From assembly GCF_002776695.1 (NCBI RefSeq), contig NZ_LFJC01000003.1:769588-833587 (forward strand): a DNA stretch of 64,000 bases, given 5' to 3'. Positions within the stretch are counted from its first letter, which is position 1; every line of letters begins with the position of its first letter. The DNA is from Bradyrhizobium nitroreducens. Its GTDB lineage: Bacteria > Pseudomonadota > Alphaproteobacteria > Rhizobiales > Xanthobacteraceae. The notes under the pieces are model-generated. The model saw only the letters and a list, made by a program, of their open reading frames with translations. It did not search any database and was not told the DNA's origin. The translations under genes were made by a program, and so were the position numbers. Positions 7,874 through 16,539 of this stretch are shown in pieces.

Positions 7874-9874
7874 ATGATCGCCGTGGCGCTATGGTCGGTG
7901 GCGGCTCTGCTCGCTCTGGCGCCTGCGGGAGTCGTGCTGTCGACGCGCCCGCGCGGCTCGCTCATCGTTTACGGCGGATGCCTGATCGCCACATCGACGC
8001 TATGCGTCACGGCGCTGTCCGATCTGCTCCATGCCCCTCAACTAACGCCGAGCGCGACACTGCCGATCGGCCTGCCCTGGCTCGGTGCCCATTTTCGGCT
8101 CGATGCGCTGTCCGCCTTCTTCCTCGTCGTCGTCAATCTCGGCGGCGTCGCTGCGAGCCTTTTCGCGCTCGGTTACGGCCGGCACGAGGACTCTCCCGGC
8201 CGCGTGCTGCCGTTCTATCCTGCCTATCTCGCAGCGATGAACGTCGTCGTGCTGGCGAACGATGCCTTCAGCTTCCTGGTCGCCTGGGAATTCATGTCGC
8301 TGACCTCCTGGGCGCTGGTGGTGTCGCATCACCGGGAGGCCGAGAACATCCGCGCCGGCTACGTCTATCTATTGATGGCGAGTTTCGGCACGCTGGCGCT
8401 GCTGCTCGCGTTCGGCCTGCTCGTAAGCGGCGCAGGTTACGATTTCGATGCGATCCGGGCCTCACATCCTTCCGCTGCAGTGACCGGCACGGTGGTGATC
8501 CTCGCGCTGCTGGGCGCCGGCTCCAAGGCTGGCCTGGTACCGCTGCACGCCTGGCTGCCGCTCGCCCATCCCGCCGCACCCAGCCACGTCTCCGGCCTCA
8601 TGAGCGGCGTCATGACCAAGGTCGCCGTCTACGGCTTCGTGCGCATCGTCTTCGACCTTCTGCCCGAACCGGTGTGGTGGTGGAGCATGGTGGTGTTGCT
8701 GGTCGGCGGTCCGACGGCGACGCTGGGCGTGCTCTATGCGCTGATGCAGCGCGATATCAAGCGCGTGCTCGCCTATTCGACGATTGAGAACATCGGCATC
8801 GTCTTCACCGGCCTCGGGCTGGCACTGGCTTTCAAGGCGGAAGGGCTCGACTGGGTGGCGGCACTGGCTTTCACCGCGGCGATGCTGCATGTCTTCAATC
8901 ATGCACTGTTCAAAAGCCTGCTGTTCTTCGGCGCCGGCGCGGTGCTGGCAGCAACAGGCGAGCGCGACATGGAGAAACTCGGCGGGCTCATCCATCGCAT
9001 GCCGAAGACGGCGTTCGCGATGCTGATCGGCTGCGTCGCGATCTCGGCATTGCCGCCGTTCAACGGCTTCGTTTCGGAATGGCTGACTTTCCAGGCGATC
9101 CTGCTCTCACCGCAATTGCCCTCCTGGGGCCTCAAGCTGGTGATTCCGGCGGTCGGCGGCTTGCTGGCGCTCGCGGCCGCCCTTGCCGCGGCCTGCTTCG
9201 TCAAGCTCTATGGCATCAGCTTCCTCGGCCGGCCGCGTTCGGACGTCGCGGCGTCAGCGCATGAGACCGACCGCTTCTCGCTGACCGCGATGCTCGTGCT
9301 TGCCGCCTTCTGCCTCATCGCCGGTATCCTGCCCGGGCTGTTCATCGATGCGCTGGCGCCAGTGAGCAAGGCCATGGTCGGCAACATCATGCCGCATCAG
9401 GTCGGTCTGCAGTGGCTCACCATCGTGCCGATTGCGGAAAGCCGTAGCTCCTATAACGGCCTTCTGGTGTTCGTGTTCGCGGCACTCTGCGGCACGGCGG
9501 CGGCATCAGCCATTCACCGTTTCGCCTCCGATCGCTTGCGCCGCGCACCGGCCTGGGATTGCGGCCATCCCGATCCAAACCCGGCGATCCAGTATTCGGC
9601 TTCCAGCTTCTCGCAGCCGATCCGCCGCGTGTTCGGCAGCGTCGTCTTTGCCGCGCGCGAGATCGGCGAGATGCCGCCGCCGTCCTCGCCGCGTCCTGCG
9701 CGGCTCCGGGTCGAACTGCACGATCTGATCTGGGAAGCGCTGTACGCGCCGATTGCGATGGTCGTCGGCTTTGCGACGGACCGCGTCAATGTCCTCCAGT
9801 TCCTCACCATTCGCCGCTACCTGACGCTGGTCTTCGTGGCGCTGATCGTGCTGCTGCTGGTGGTGGCACTATGA
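7874..9874 (+). CDS. hyfB: HyfB/NuoL-like proton-translocating membrane subunit of Ehr-type complex
   Basis: A 666-residue antiporter-like integral membrane protein with about 16 hydrophobic helices. It carries the ion-channel signatures of the NuoL/HyfB family: the glutamate in VAWEFMSLTSWA, the lysine in GAGSKAGLVPLHAWLP, and the segment SGLMSGVMTKVAVYGFVRI. In respiratory complex I and group-4 hydrogenases this subunit pumps H+ or Na+. It is the first of six genes laid out as in Ehr complexes (EhrA position). Its stop overlaps the next start as ATGA. There is no transposon or frameshift. Annotators may call it hydrogenase-4 subunit B, but the catalytic subunit here is not a normal hydrogenase. 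Confidence 0.88.
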   Translation: MIAVALWSVAALLALAPAGVVLSTRPRGSLIVYGGCLIATSTLCVTALSDLLHAPQLTPSATLPIGLPWLGAHFRLDALSAFFLVVVNLGGVAASLFALGYGRHEDSPGRVLPFYPAYLAAMNVVVLANDAFSFLVAWEFMSLTSWALVVSHHREAENIRAGYVYLLMASFGTLALLLAFGLLVSGAGYDFDAIRASHPSAAVTGTVVILALLGAGSKAGLVPLHAWLPLAHPAAPSHVSGLMSGVMTKVAVYGFVRIVFDLLPEPVWWWSMVVLLVGGPTATLGVLYALMQRDIKRVLAYSTIENIGIVFTGLGLALAFKAEGLDWVAALAFTAAMLHVFNHALFKSLLFFGAGAVLAATGERDMEKLGGLIHRMPKTAFAMLIGCVAISALPPFNGFVSEWLTFQAILLSPQLPSWGLKLVIPAVGGLLALAAALAAACFVKLYGISFLGRPRSDVAASAHETDRFSLTAMLVLAAFCLIAGILPGLFIDALAPVSKAMVGNIMPHQVGLQWLTIVPIAESRSSYNGLLVFVFAALCGTAAASAIHRFASDRLRRAPAWDCGHPDPNPAIQYSASSFSQPIRRVFGSVVFAAREIGEMPPPSSPRPARLRVELHDLIWEALYAPIAMVVGFATDRVNVLQFLTIRRYLTLVFVALIVLLLVVAL

Positions 9875-10827
9875 GCGCGCTGCGCGACATCCTCTCCCAG
9901 GGCGCCCAGATGTCGCTGGTGCTGGGGCTCGCGCCGCTGCTCACGGGTTTCGTGCGCAAGGTGAAGGCGCGGCTGCTGCGCCGGCGAGGGCCGCCGCTGC
10001 TTCAGCCCTATCGCGACCTCATTCGCCTGATGCGCAAGGACGCCGTGCTCGCGGACAATGCGTCATGGCTGTTCCGCGTCATTCCCTATCTGATGTTCTC
10101 GGGCACCTGGGTCGCCGTCTCGCTGGTGCCGACTTTCGGCAATGGTCTGTTGTTCTCCTGGACCGCCGACCTCATCGCCATCATTGCGCTGCTCGGCAGC
10201 GCCCGTTTCTTCCAGGCGCTCGCCGGCATGGACGTCGGCACCGCCTTCGGCGGCATCGGCTCCAGCCGCGAGGTCATGATCGCCTCCCTCGCCGAGCCCG
10301 CGATGCTGATCACTGTATTCTCGGTCGCCATGATCGCCGGCTCGACGCAGCTCGCCAACGTGGCCGAGTTCATGGGCTCGGACGCGGTCGGCTTGCGCGT
10401 GTCGCTTGGCATGGCGTTCGTGGCACTGACCATCGTGGCGTTGGCGGAAAACGCCCGTATCCCCGTCGACAACCCCGCCACCCATCTCGAGCTCACCATG
10501 GTGCACGAGGCCATGGTGCTGGAATATTCGGGACGGCATCTCGCGCTGATCGATCTATCGTCACAGCTCAAGCTCATGCTCTATGTCTCGCTGATCGCCT
10601 GCGTGTTCCTGCCATGGGGGATGGCGACTGCGGATTCGAGCGTCGCCCGGCTCGCCTTCGGCGCGCTGCTCTATCTCGGCAAGCTGACGGCTCTTGGCTT
10701 TCTGCTCGCCGTGTTCGAGACGTCGATCGCCAAGATGCGCGTGTTCCGGATTCCGGAGTTCTTGGGCGCGGCGCTGATGCTGGCGTTGCTCGCCACCCTG
10801 TTGCGCTTCGTGTCGGGGAGCCTCTGA
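9871..10827 (+). CDS. hyfC: HyfC/NuoH-like membrane subunit of Ehr-type complex
   Basis: A 318-residue membrane protein of the complex I subunit 1/HyfC family. This subunit anchors the hydrophilic arm and couples redox chemistry to ion pumping. Recognisable family stretches are RRGPPLLQPYRDLIRLMRKD (about residues 33-52), ARFFQALAGMDVGTAFGGIG and ENARIPVDNPATHLELTMVH. The ATG at 9871 overlaps the preceding stop by 4 bases, so I reject a much earlier in-frame start inside hyfB. It corresponds to the EhrB position. The next gene starts 3 bases after its stop. Confidence 0.88.
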   Translation: MSALRDILSQGAQMSLVLGLAPLLTGFVRKVKARLLRRRGPPLLQPYRDLIRLMRKDAVLADNASWLFRVIPYLMFSGTWVAVSLVPTFGNGLLFSWTADLIAIIALLGSARFFQALAGMDVGTAFGGIGSSREVMIASLAEPAMLITVFSVAMIAGSTQLANVAEFMGSDAVGLRVSLGMAFVALTIVALAENARIPVDNPATHLELTMVHEAMVLEYSGRHLALIDLSSQLKLMLYVSLIACVFLPWGMATADSSVARLAFGALLYLGKLTALGFLLAVFETSIAKMRVFRIPEFLGAALMLALLATLLRFVSGSL

Positions 10828-10830
10828 GAG

Positions 10831-11493
10831 ATGAGTAGCCTGCAATTCGACATCGCCCATCTGCTCGCCGGCTCCCTCGTGCTGGCGAGTTTCATGATGC
10901 TCTACCAGGACCGGCTCTATGCGCTGCTCAACGTCTATGCGCTGCATGCCGGCATGCTGGCGCTGTCGGTGGCCTGGCAGGCCTATGTGCAACAAGCGCC
11001 GCATCTCTATGTCACGGCGCTGATCGCGCTGGTGTTCAAGGCCATCATCATCCCGGTGGCGCTGCACCGGATCATCAAGCGGCTCGGTATCCACCGCGAG
11101 ATCGAGAACGTGATCGGGATCGGGCTGACCATGATGGCCGGCATCGGCCTCGTCGCACTGTCGATGGTGGTGATGCTGCGGGTGACGCCGGGCGCAGATG
11201 CGCTCGCGCGCGAGGACCTCGCCTTCGCGCTGTCGGTGGTGCTGCTGGGGCTCCTGATCATGGTGACGCGGCGCAACGCGGTGGGCCAGGTCGTCGGCTT
11301 CATGTCGCTGGAGAACGGGCTGGTGCTGGCGGCAACCGGCGCCAAGGGCATGCCGCTGGTGGTCGAAATCAGCGTCGCCTTCTCGGTGCTGATCGCCTTC
11401 ATCGTGATCGGCATCTTCCTATTCCGCATCCGCGAGCGCTTTGACAGCGTGGACATGCAGGCGCTCGACCGTTTCCGCGGAGAGCGGCGATGA
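10831..11493 (+). CDS. hyfE: HyfE-like membrane subunit of Ehr-type complex
   Basis: A 220-residue membrane protein with about seven hydrophobic helices, resembling hydrogenase-4 component E, whose C-terminal half is NuoK-like (FMSLENGLVLAATGAKGMP, with the conserved membrane glutamate). It forms part of the ion-pumping arm in group-4 complexes. It starts 3 bases after hyfC stops, and its last codons overlap the start of the next gene (ATGA at 11490). It corresponds to the EhrC position. Separate NuoJ- or HyfD-like subunits are absent from the operon. Confidence 0.85.
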   Translation: MSSLQFDIAHLLAGSLVLASFMMLYQDRLYALLNVYALHAGMLALSVAWQAYVQQAPHLYVTALIALVFKAIIIPVALHRIIKRLGIHREIENVIGIGLTMMAGIGLVALSMVVMLRVTPGADALAREDLAFALSVVLLGLLIMVTRRNAVGQVVGFMSLENGLVLAATGAKGMPLVVEISVAFSVLIAFIVIGIFLFRIRERFDSVDMQALDRFRGERR

Positions 11494-12929
11494 ACATCGA
11501 CGTCCTCAGCGCCATCCTCGTGATCCCGGCGGTCTCGGCAGCGCTGCTGGCGATTTTGCCGGGCTATGTGCAGACGGCGAAGCTGAACGTGGTGGCCGCA
11601 CTCGCGACCTTCCTGACCTCGCTCTCGCTGTTCGTGGTCGAGCCGGTGTCGGGGCAGTATCTGCTGGTGGACGACCTCAACAAGGTCTTCATCGTATTGA
11701 CCACCTTCGTCAGCTTCACCACATCGGTGTTCAGCGCGAGCTATATCCAGCACGAGATCGAGATCGGACGCCTGACGCCGACGTTCCTTCGCTTCTACCA
11801 CGCGATGTATCAGACGCTGATGTTCGCGATGAACCTCGCGCTCGTCGCCAACAATATCGGCCTGATGTGGGTCGCAGTCGAAGTGGCGACGCTGACGACC
11901 GTGCTGATGGTCGGCATCTACCGCACCCACGAGGCGCTGGAAGCGGCCTGGAAATACTTTATCCTCGGCAGCGTAGGCATCGCGCTGGCGCTGTTCGGCA
12001 CCATCCTGGTCTACATGGCGGCGCGCCCCGTGGTCGGTGAGGGGCTCGACGGCATGGTGTGGACGGTGCTGGTGAAGCACGCCGCACGGTTCGACCCGGC
12101 GCTGCTCAACGTCGCCTTCGTCTTCCTGCTGCTCGGCTACGGCACCAAGGTCGGCCTCGCGCCGCTGCACGCCTGGCTGCCCGATGCCCATGCGGAGGGC
12201 CCGACGCCGATCTCGGCGGTGCTCTCGGGCCTCCTGCTCAACGTGGCGCTCTACGCGCTGTTGCGCTTCAAGATGATGCTCGCGGTCAATCTCGCGGCCA
12301 TCGCGCCGGGGCCGTTGATGGTGACGATGGGCCTGATCTCGGTGATCTTCGCTTCGCTGATGCTCTACCGCCGCCGCGACATCAAGCGCATGTTCGCCTA
12401 CTCCTCGATCGAGCATATGGGCATCATCGTCTTCGCCTTCGGCATGGGCGGGCCGCTCGCGAATTTTGCCGGCCTCCTCCACATGACCATGCATTCCCTG
12501 ACCAAGTCGGCGATCTTCTTCGCCGTCGGCCACATCGCGCAGGTCAAGGGCACGCAGAAGATCGCCGACATCGGTGGACTTACGGTGACCAATCCCGTGC
12601 TCGGCTGGGGGTTGATGCTCGGCGTCATAGCCATCGTCGGGCTGCCGCCGCTCGGCATCTTCATGAGCGAGTTCCTGGTGGTGAGCTCGACCTTCTCGCA
12701 CGCGCCCTGGCTGACGATGATCCTGGTGCTCGGCATCATCATCGCGCTCGGCGGCCTGCTGCTGCGCGTCGGCTCCGTGATGTTTGGCGAACCCAAGGGA
12801 CCTACCGCGCCGGCGGAGGCGTCCTATGTGCCAATGTTCACGCATCTCGCGCTGGTGCTGATGGCCGGCATTTATCTGCCGCCGGGGCTGGTCACTGGCT
12901 TCCAGAACGTCGCGAAGCTCCTGGGGTAG
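11490..12929 (+). CDS. hyfF: HyfF/NuoN-like proton-translocating membrane subunit of Ehr-type complex
   Basis: A 479-residue second antiporter-like subunit. It has the membrane glutamate in WVAVEVATLTTVLM, the lysine in GYGTKVGLAPLHAWLPDAHA, the stretch GPTPISAVLSGLLLNVALYA and the late RRRDIKRMFAYSSIEHMGII segment. It resembles HyfF of hydrogenase 4 more than NuoL, having no long C-terminal lateral helix. Together with hyfB it gives the complex two antiporter-like pumps. Its start overlaps hyfE by 4 bases, and the large-subunit gene begins 3 bases after its stop. It corresponds to the EhrD position. Confidence 0.88.
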   Translation: MNIDVLSAILVIPAVSAALLAILPGYVQTAKLNVVAALATFLTSLSLFVVEPVSGQYLLVDDLNKVFIVLTTFVSFTTSVFSASYIQHEIEIGRLTPTFLRFYHAMYQTLMFAMNLALVANNIGLMWVAVEVATLTTVLMVGIYRTHEALEAAWKYFILGSVGIALALFGTILVYMAARPVVGEGLDGMVWTVLVKHAARFDPALLNVAFVFLLLGYGTKVGLAPLHAWLPDAHAEGPTPISAVLSGLLLNVALYALLRFKMMLAVNLAAIAPGPLMVTMGLISVIFASLMLYRRRDIKRMFAYSSIEHMGIIVFAFGMGGPLANFAGLLHMTMHSLTKSAIFFAVGHIAQVKGTQKIADIGGLTVTNPVLGWGLMLGVIAIVGLPPLGIFMSEFLVVSSTFSHAPWLTMILVLGIIIALGGLLLRVGSVMFGEPKGPTAPAEASYVPMFTHLALVLMAGIYLPPGLVTGFQNVAKLLG

Positions 12930-12932
12930 GCC

Positions 12933-14459
12933 ATGGGCATCTTCGACAGCATCCCCCATGTCAACGCGGTGCTGTCGCACCGGCCCTGGCCGCGCGCGGT
13001 CGTGACGGAGGCGGGTTGGCAGGCGGCGATCGATCGACTGGTCGAGGGAGGCCTCACGCTGCTCGGCTTCTGGGGCGAGCCGGCGGCGGTGCATATGGCG
13101 CTGCTCGATGGAGGCTTGGCCGAGATCGCGGTCGTCACCTACGAGTGTACAGCCGGCACATTTCCAAGCGTTGCCAGCCGTCATCCGCCGGCGCTTCGGC
13201 TGGAGCGGACCATCCACGATCTGTTCGGGCTCGTTCCCACTGCCGCTGGCGATCTGCGGCCAGATCTCCGGCCTTGGCTCGATCACCATGCCTGGGGCAA
13301 ATCCTATCCGCTCTCCGGCCGCAATGCATCGCGCGACGTGCAGCCGTACCAGTTCCTGCCGGCCGAAGGCGAGGCGTTGCACCAGGTGGCGGTTGGCCCC
13401 GTCCATGCCGGGATCATCGAGCCCGGCCATTTCCGCTTCACCGCCAATGGCGAGCATGTGGTGCGGCTGGAGCAGTGGCTCGGCTACACCCACAAGGGCG
13501 TCGAGTCATTGATGCAGGGCGCGAGCCTCGATGCCGCGGCAAAGCTCGCCAACCGCACCTCCGGCGACAGCGCGGTGGCCTACGCCTTTGCCTTTGCGCG
13601 TGCCGTGGAAGCGGCGCTGCAGATCGAGGCGCCGAGGCAGGCGACTCTATTGCGAGCGCTGATGGCGGAACTGGAGCGGCTCGCCAATCATTTGGGCGAC
13701 ATCGGGGCCATCTGCAACGACGCGTCGTTCGCGCTGATGCATGCCCAGACCGGTATTCTGCGCGAGCGCTGCTTGCGCGCCGCAAATGTCGCGTTCGGCC
13801 ATCGCCTGATGATGGACGTCATCGTGCCCGGTGGGGTGACGCGCGATATCGCGCCGGACGGTGTTTCCGCGCTGCGCGCGCTGCTCGCGGAGCTGCGCAA
13901 GGTCTTTCCGCGCTTGATCGAGCTCTATGACAACACGGCGTCCTTACAGGACCGCACCGTCACCACGGGCATCGTGAAGGCTGAGTATGCGCGCCAGTTC
14001 GGCGCCGGCGGTTATGTCGGCCGTGCTTCGGGCCGCGATTTTGATGCGCGGCGGGCGCTGGCCTACATGCCCTACGACGCGCTGTCGTTCGAGGTGCCGG
14101 TTCTCCAGGCCGGAGACGTCAATGCGCGGGTCTGGATCCGGATTCGCGAGGTCGAGCAGAGCGTCGCGCTGATCGAGCAGATTCTCGACCGGCTTGGGCC
14201 GGGCGGGCTGCAAACCGCGCTGCCTCCCAGGATCGGCCGCGGTCCTTGTGAAGGCATGGCGCTCACCGAGGCCTTCCGCGGCGACGTGCTGGTTTGGCTG
14301 CGGCTCGATGGCGAGTTGCGCGTCGAACGCTGCCACCTGCGCGATGCCTCTTGGTTCCAGTGGCCGTTGCTGGAAACCGCGATCGACGGCAACATCATTG
14401 CCGACTTCCCGCTCTGCAACAAGTCGTTCAACTGTTCCTATTCGGGCGCGGACCTCTAA
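12933..14459 (+). CDS. Hydrogenase-like large subunit (NuoC-NuoD fusion) lacking Ni-Fe ligands
   Basis: A 508-residue fusion like HycE/HyfG. Residues about 1-130 are NuoC-like (ERTIHDLFGL at 91-100) and about 150-508 are NuoD/large-subunit-like (GPVHAGIIEPGHFRF at 155-169, LGYTHKGVE at 183-191). In [NiFe] hydrogenases the metal is held by CxxC near the first third and CxxC at the end. Here the first motif reads RTSGDS (Ser210, Ser213) and the last reads NCSYS (Cys501, Ser504), so only one ligand cysteine remains. The protein therefore should not bind Ni-Fe. This matches the Ehr class (EhrL), whose substrate is unknown. It starts 3 bases after hyfF. Confidence 0.88.
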   Translation: MGIFDSIPHVNAVLSHRPWPRAVVTEAGWQAAIDRLVEGGLTLLGFWGEPAAVHMALLDGGLAEIAVVTYECTAGTFPSVASRHPPALRLERTIHDLFGLVPTAAGDLRPDLRPWLDHHAWGKSYPLSGRNASRDVQPYQFLPAEGEALHQVAVGPVHAGIIEPGHFRFTANGEHVVRLEQWLGYTHKGVESLMQGASLDAAAKLANRTSGDSAVAYAFAFARAVEAALQIEAPRQATLLRALMAELERLANHLGDIGAICNDASFALMHAQTGILRERCLRAANVAFGHRLMMDVIVPGGVTRDIAPDGVSALRALLAELRKVFPRLIELYDNTASLQDRTVTTGIVKAEYARQFGAGGYVGRASGRDFDARRALAYMPYDALSFEVPVLQAGDVNARVWIRIREVEQSVALIEQILDRLGPGGLQTALPPRIGRGPCEGMALTEAFRGDVLVWLRLDGELRVERCHLRDASWFQWPLLETAIDGNIIADFPLCNKSFNCSYSGADL

Positions 14460-14462
14460 ACC

Positions 14463-14987
14463 ATGCGCAAGACCCTGCTCGAAAGCCTCACCCATGGTTC
14501 GTTGACGGAGCCCGCGCCGGCGCCGGACGATTCGGCGCTGGCGGAGCTTGCAACGAAAGTCGACCGCGCGGCCCAGGCCAGGCTCGGGCGTTCTCTTGCC
14601 ATTCGCGAGGTCGATGCCGGATCCTGCAACGGCTGCGAGCTGGAAATCCACGCGCTGTCCAACGCTTTCTACGACATCGAACGTTTCGGCCTGCGCTTCG
14701 TCGCCTCGCCGCGGCACGCCGACGTGCTGCTGGTCACCGGTCCGGTGACGAAGAACATGCGACAGGCGCTGGAGCGGACCTACAACGCGACGCCCGATCC
14801 GAAATGGGTCGTCGCGGTCGGAGGCTGCGCGATCGATGGCGGCATTTTCAGAGGCAGCTACGCCTGCGTCGGCGGCGTGTCCGAGACCGTGCCGGTGGAT
14901 CTGCATATCAAGGGCTGCCCGCCGTCGCCGACGGACTTGTTGAAGGGCCTGCTCGCGCTGCTCGAGCATGTCAGCGCCAAGCGTTAA
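14463..14987 (+). CDS. NuoB/HyfI-like iron-sulfur small subunit of Ehr-type complex
   Basis: A 174-residue small subunit. It keeps all four cysteines expected to hold the proximal/N2-type [4Fe-4S] cluster: CNGCE (Cys55, Cys58), GGCA (Cys122) and GCPPSP (Cys152). The core from about residue 45 matches the NuoB/HyfI fold, preceded by a 40-residue variable leader. It begins 3 bases after the large subunit and ends the six-gene unit (EhrS position). No ferredoxin-like HyfH subunit, formate dehydrogenase or hydrogenase maturation gene is adjacent, so the electron donor must be encoded elsewhere or bind directly. Functional iron-sulfur electron transfer is likely. Confidence 0.88.
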   Translation: MRKTLLESLTHGSLTEPAPAPDDSALAELATKVDRAAQARLGRSLAIREVDAGSCNGCELEIHALSNAFYDIERFGLRFVASPRHADVLLVTGPVTKNMRQALERTYNATPDPKWVVAVGGCAIDGGIFRGSYACVGGVSETVPVDLHIKGCPPSPTDLLKGLLALLEHVSAKR

Positions 14988-15048
14988 GCCGCGCTCTCCG
15001 TCATTGCCGGCGCGCCGGACTCCGCGATGGCATCGAACAAAGCGAGCT

Positions 15049-16332
15049 CTAATCCACCAGGATCACCCTGATGTCGTTCACGTTGGTGAGCGTCGGGCCC
15101 GGCTGCAGCAGATCTCCCGTCGCCTCGAAGAAGCTGGTCGCGTCGTTGTTGTCCAGATAGGCCTGCGGCTGCAGCCCCAGCATCTTCATCTTCGCAAACG
15201 TCGCCGCGTCGATCAGTGCGCCGGCGGGGTCGGTCGGGTGGCCGGCACCGCCGTCGGCGCCGTCGGTGTCGCCGGCGAGCGCCGAAATGTTCGGTGTGTC
15301 CTTGAACAGGCTGGCGAGCGCCAGCGCGTATTCCTGGTTCGGCCCGCCGCGCCCGTTGCCGCGCACGGTGACCGTGAGCTCGCCGCCGGAGAGGATCGCG
15401 AGGCGCTTGCCTCGTGCGCGCGCGTCGAGCGCCAGCCTGGCGTGAGCGGCGGCGACCTCGCGCGCCTCGCCTTCGAGATCGGCGCCGAGGTCGATCGTCT
15501 CAAAGCCGGAGTCGCGCGCGAGCTTCACTGCGGCGTCGAGCGACTGCTTGGGCCGCGCGATCAGTTCGAAACGCGCCCGCGCGAAGGCGGGATCGTCGGG
15601 CTTGCAGCTTTCGTTGCGTTCGTCATCGAGCGCGCGGCGCACGGCGTCGTCGATGTCGAGCTTGTATTTCGCCACGATCGCGCGTGCATCGGCCAGCGTG
15701 GTCGGATCGGGTACGGTGGGGCCCGAGGCGATGGCGGAAGGATCGTCATGCGGCACGTCGGAGATCGCGAGCGTCACGATCTCGCCGGCATTCTTGCCGG
15801 CGCGCGCCAGACGCCCGCCCTTGATGCGCGAGAGGTGCTTGCGCACGACGTTCATCTCGCCGATCGGCGCGCCCGAGCGCAGCAGCGCCTTGTTGACCGC
15901 CTGCTTCTGCGCGAAGCTGATGCCCTCGCTCGGCGCGATCCAGTTCGCCGAGCCGCCGCCGGTGAGCAGCACCAGCAGCAGATCGTCCGGCCCGGCTTCG
16001 CCTGCGAGCGCGAGCGTGTCGGCCGCGCCCTTCAGGCCGGCCTCATCCGGCACGGGATGGCCGGCTTCGACGACGCGGATGCGGCGGGTCGGCACGCCGT
16101 AGCCGTGACGCGTGGTGGCGATGCCGACAAGGCGCTCCGGTGCGAGCTGAAGCGTGTCGAGATAGTGCCGCTCGGCCGCCGCGGCCATGGCGGCCGCACC
16201 CTTGCCGGCGGCGAGGCAGATCACGCGTCCCCTGGGTGCGGGCCGCAAGTGCGGCGCCAGCACCACATTGGGATGGGCGGCGGCGACGGCGGCGTCATAG
16301 AGCGCGCGGAGCAGGGGACGTCGGTCGGTCAT
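15049..16332 (-). CDS. Glycerate 2-kinase / MOFRL-family protein (TtuD/GckA type)
   Basis: A protein of about 427 residues of the glycerate 2-kinase family (DUF4147 plus MOFRL domain), formerly called hydroxypyruvate reductase TtuD. It phosphorylates D-glycerate with ATP to 2-phosphoglycerate. The N-terminal part shows CLAAGKGAAAMAAAAERHYL and VVEAGHPVPDEAG, and the nucleotide-binding stretch LVLLTGGGSANWIAPSEGIS follows. The C-terminal MOFRL segment carries GGELTVTVRGNGRGGPNQEY. The start was set at the ATG at 16332 because the longer frame adds 17 non-family residues. It is read in the same direction as the binding-protein genes but is separated from them by a terminator, and it is convergent with the Ehr-like operon. 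Confidence 0.85.
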   Translation of the reverse strand: MTDRRPLLRALYDAAVAAAHPNVVLAPHLRPAPRGRVICLAAGKGAAAMAAAAERHYLDTLQLAPERLVGIATTRHGYGVPTRRIRVVEAGHPVPDEAGLKGAADTLALAGEAGPDDLLLVLLTGGGSANWIAPSEGISFAQKQAVNKALLRSGAPIGEMNVVRKHLSRIKGGRLARAGKNAGEIVTLAISDVPHDDPSAIASGPTVPDPTTLADARAIVAKYKLDIDDAVRRALDDERNESCKPDDPAFARARFELIARPKQSLDAAVKLARDSGFETIDLGADLEGEAREVAAAHARLALDARARGKRLAILSGGELTVTVRGNGRGGPNQEYALALASLFKDTPNISALAGDTDGADGGAGHPTDPAGALIDAATFAKMKMLGLQPQAYLDNNDATSFFEATGDLLQPGPTLTNVNDIRVILVD

Positions 16333-16482
16333 GACGATGGCCTTGAGCAGACGGATTGGACAGACGGAACAGAGTGGCGACAAGCGCCGCCGTTCCCCTG
16401 CCTACCGCATTGGGCGCCGAAGCGTAAGTCGGCTTTGCCATCATACGATTATGCAATCGCGTGATCATAATCGGCACGCAGG

Positions 16483-16518
16483 AAAAAGCCCCCTGCGATG
16501 CTCTCGCAGGAGGCTTTC
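16483..16518 (-). terminator. Rho-independent terminator after third binding-protein gene
   Basis: On the minus strand AAAGCCTCCTGCGA pairs with TCGCAGGGGGCTTT (one mismatch) around a 5-base loop and is followed by extra T residues. It lies 22 bases after the stop at 16540. It closely resembles the terminators at 17877 and 19305. Confidence 0.85.
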
Positions 16519-16539
16519 CGTCGTCAGATCGTCGGGCGG

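Noticed and set aside
11007..13493. Long (828-codon) open frame on the minus strand across hyfE, hyfF and the large-subunit gene
   Set aside because: It is antisense to three well-supported genes. Its translation is rich in Arg, His, Gln and Asp without any domain, the usual result of third-position GC bias.
12933..14987. Reading the six-gene complex as a genuine [NiFe] hydrogenase 4 or formate hydrogenlyase
   Set aside because: Three of four metal-ligand cysteines are serine, and no formate dehydrogenase, HyfH or maturation genes are present.
7874..14987. Reading the same genes as respiratory complex I
   Set aside because: There are no NuoE, F, G, I, J or M homologues, and the NuoC-NuoD fusion and HyfE/HyfF types are those of the group-4 hydrogenase lineage.
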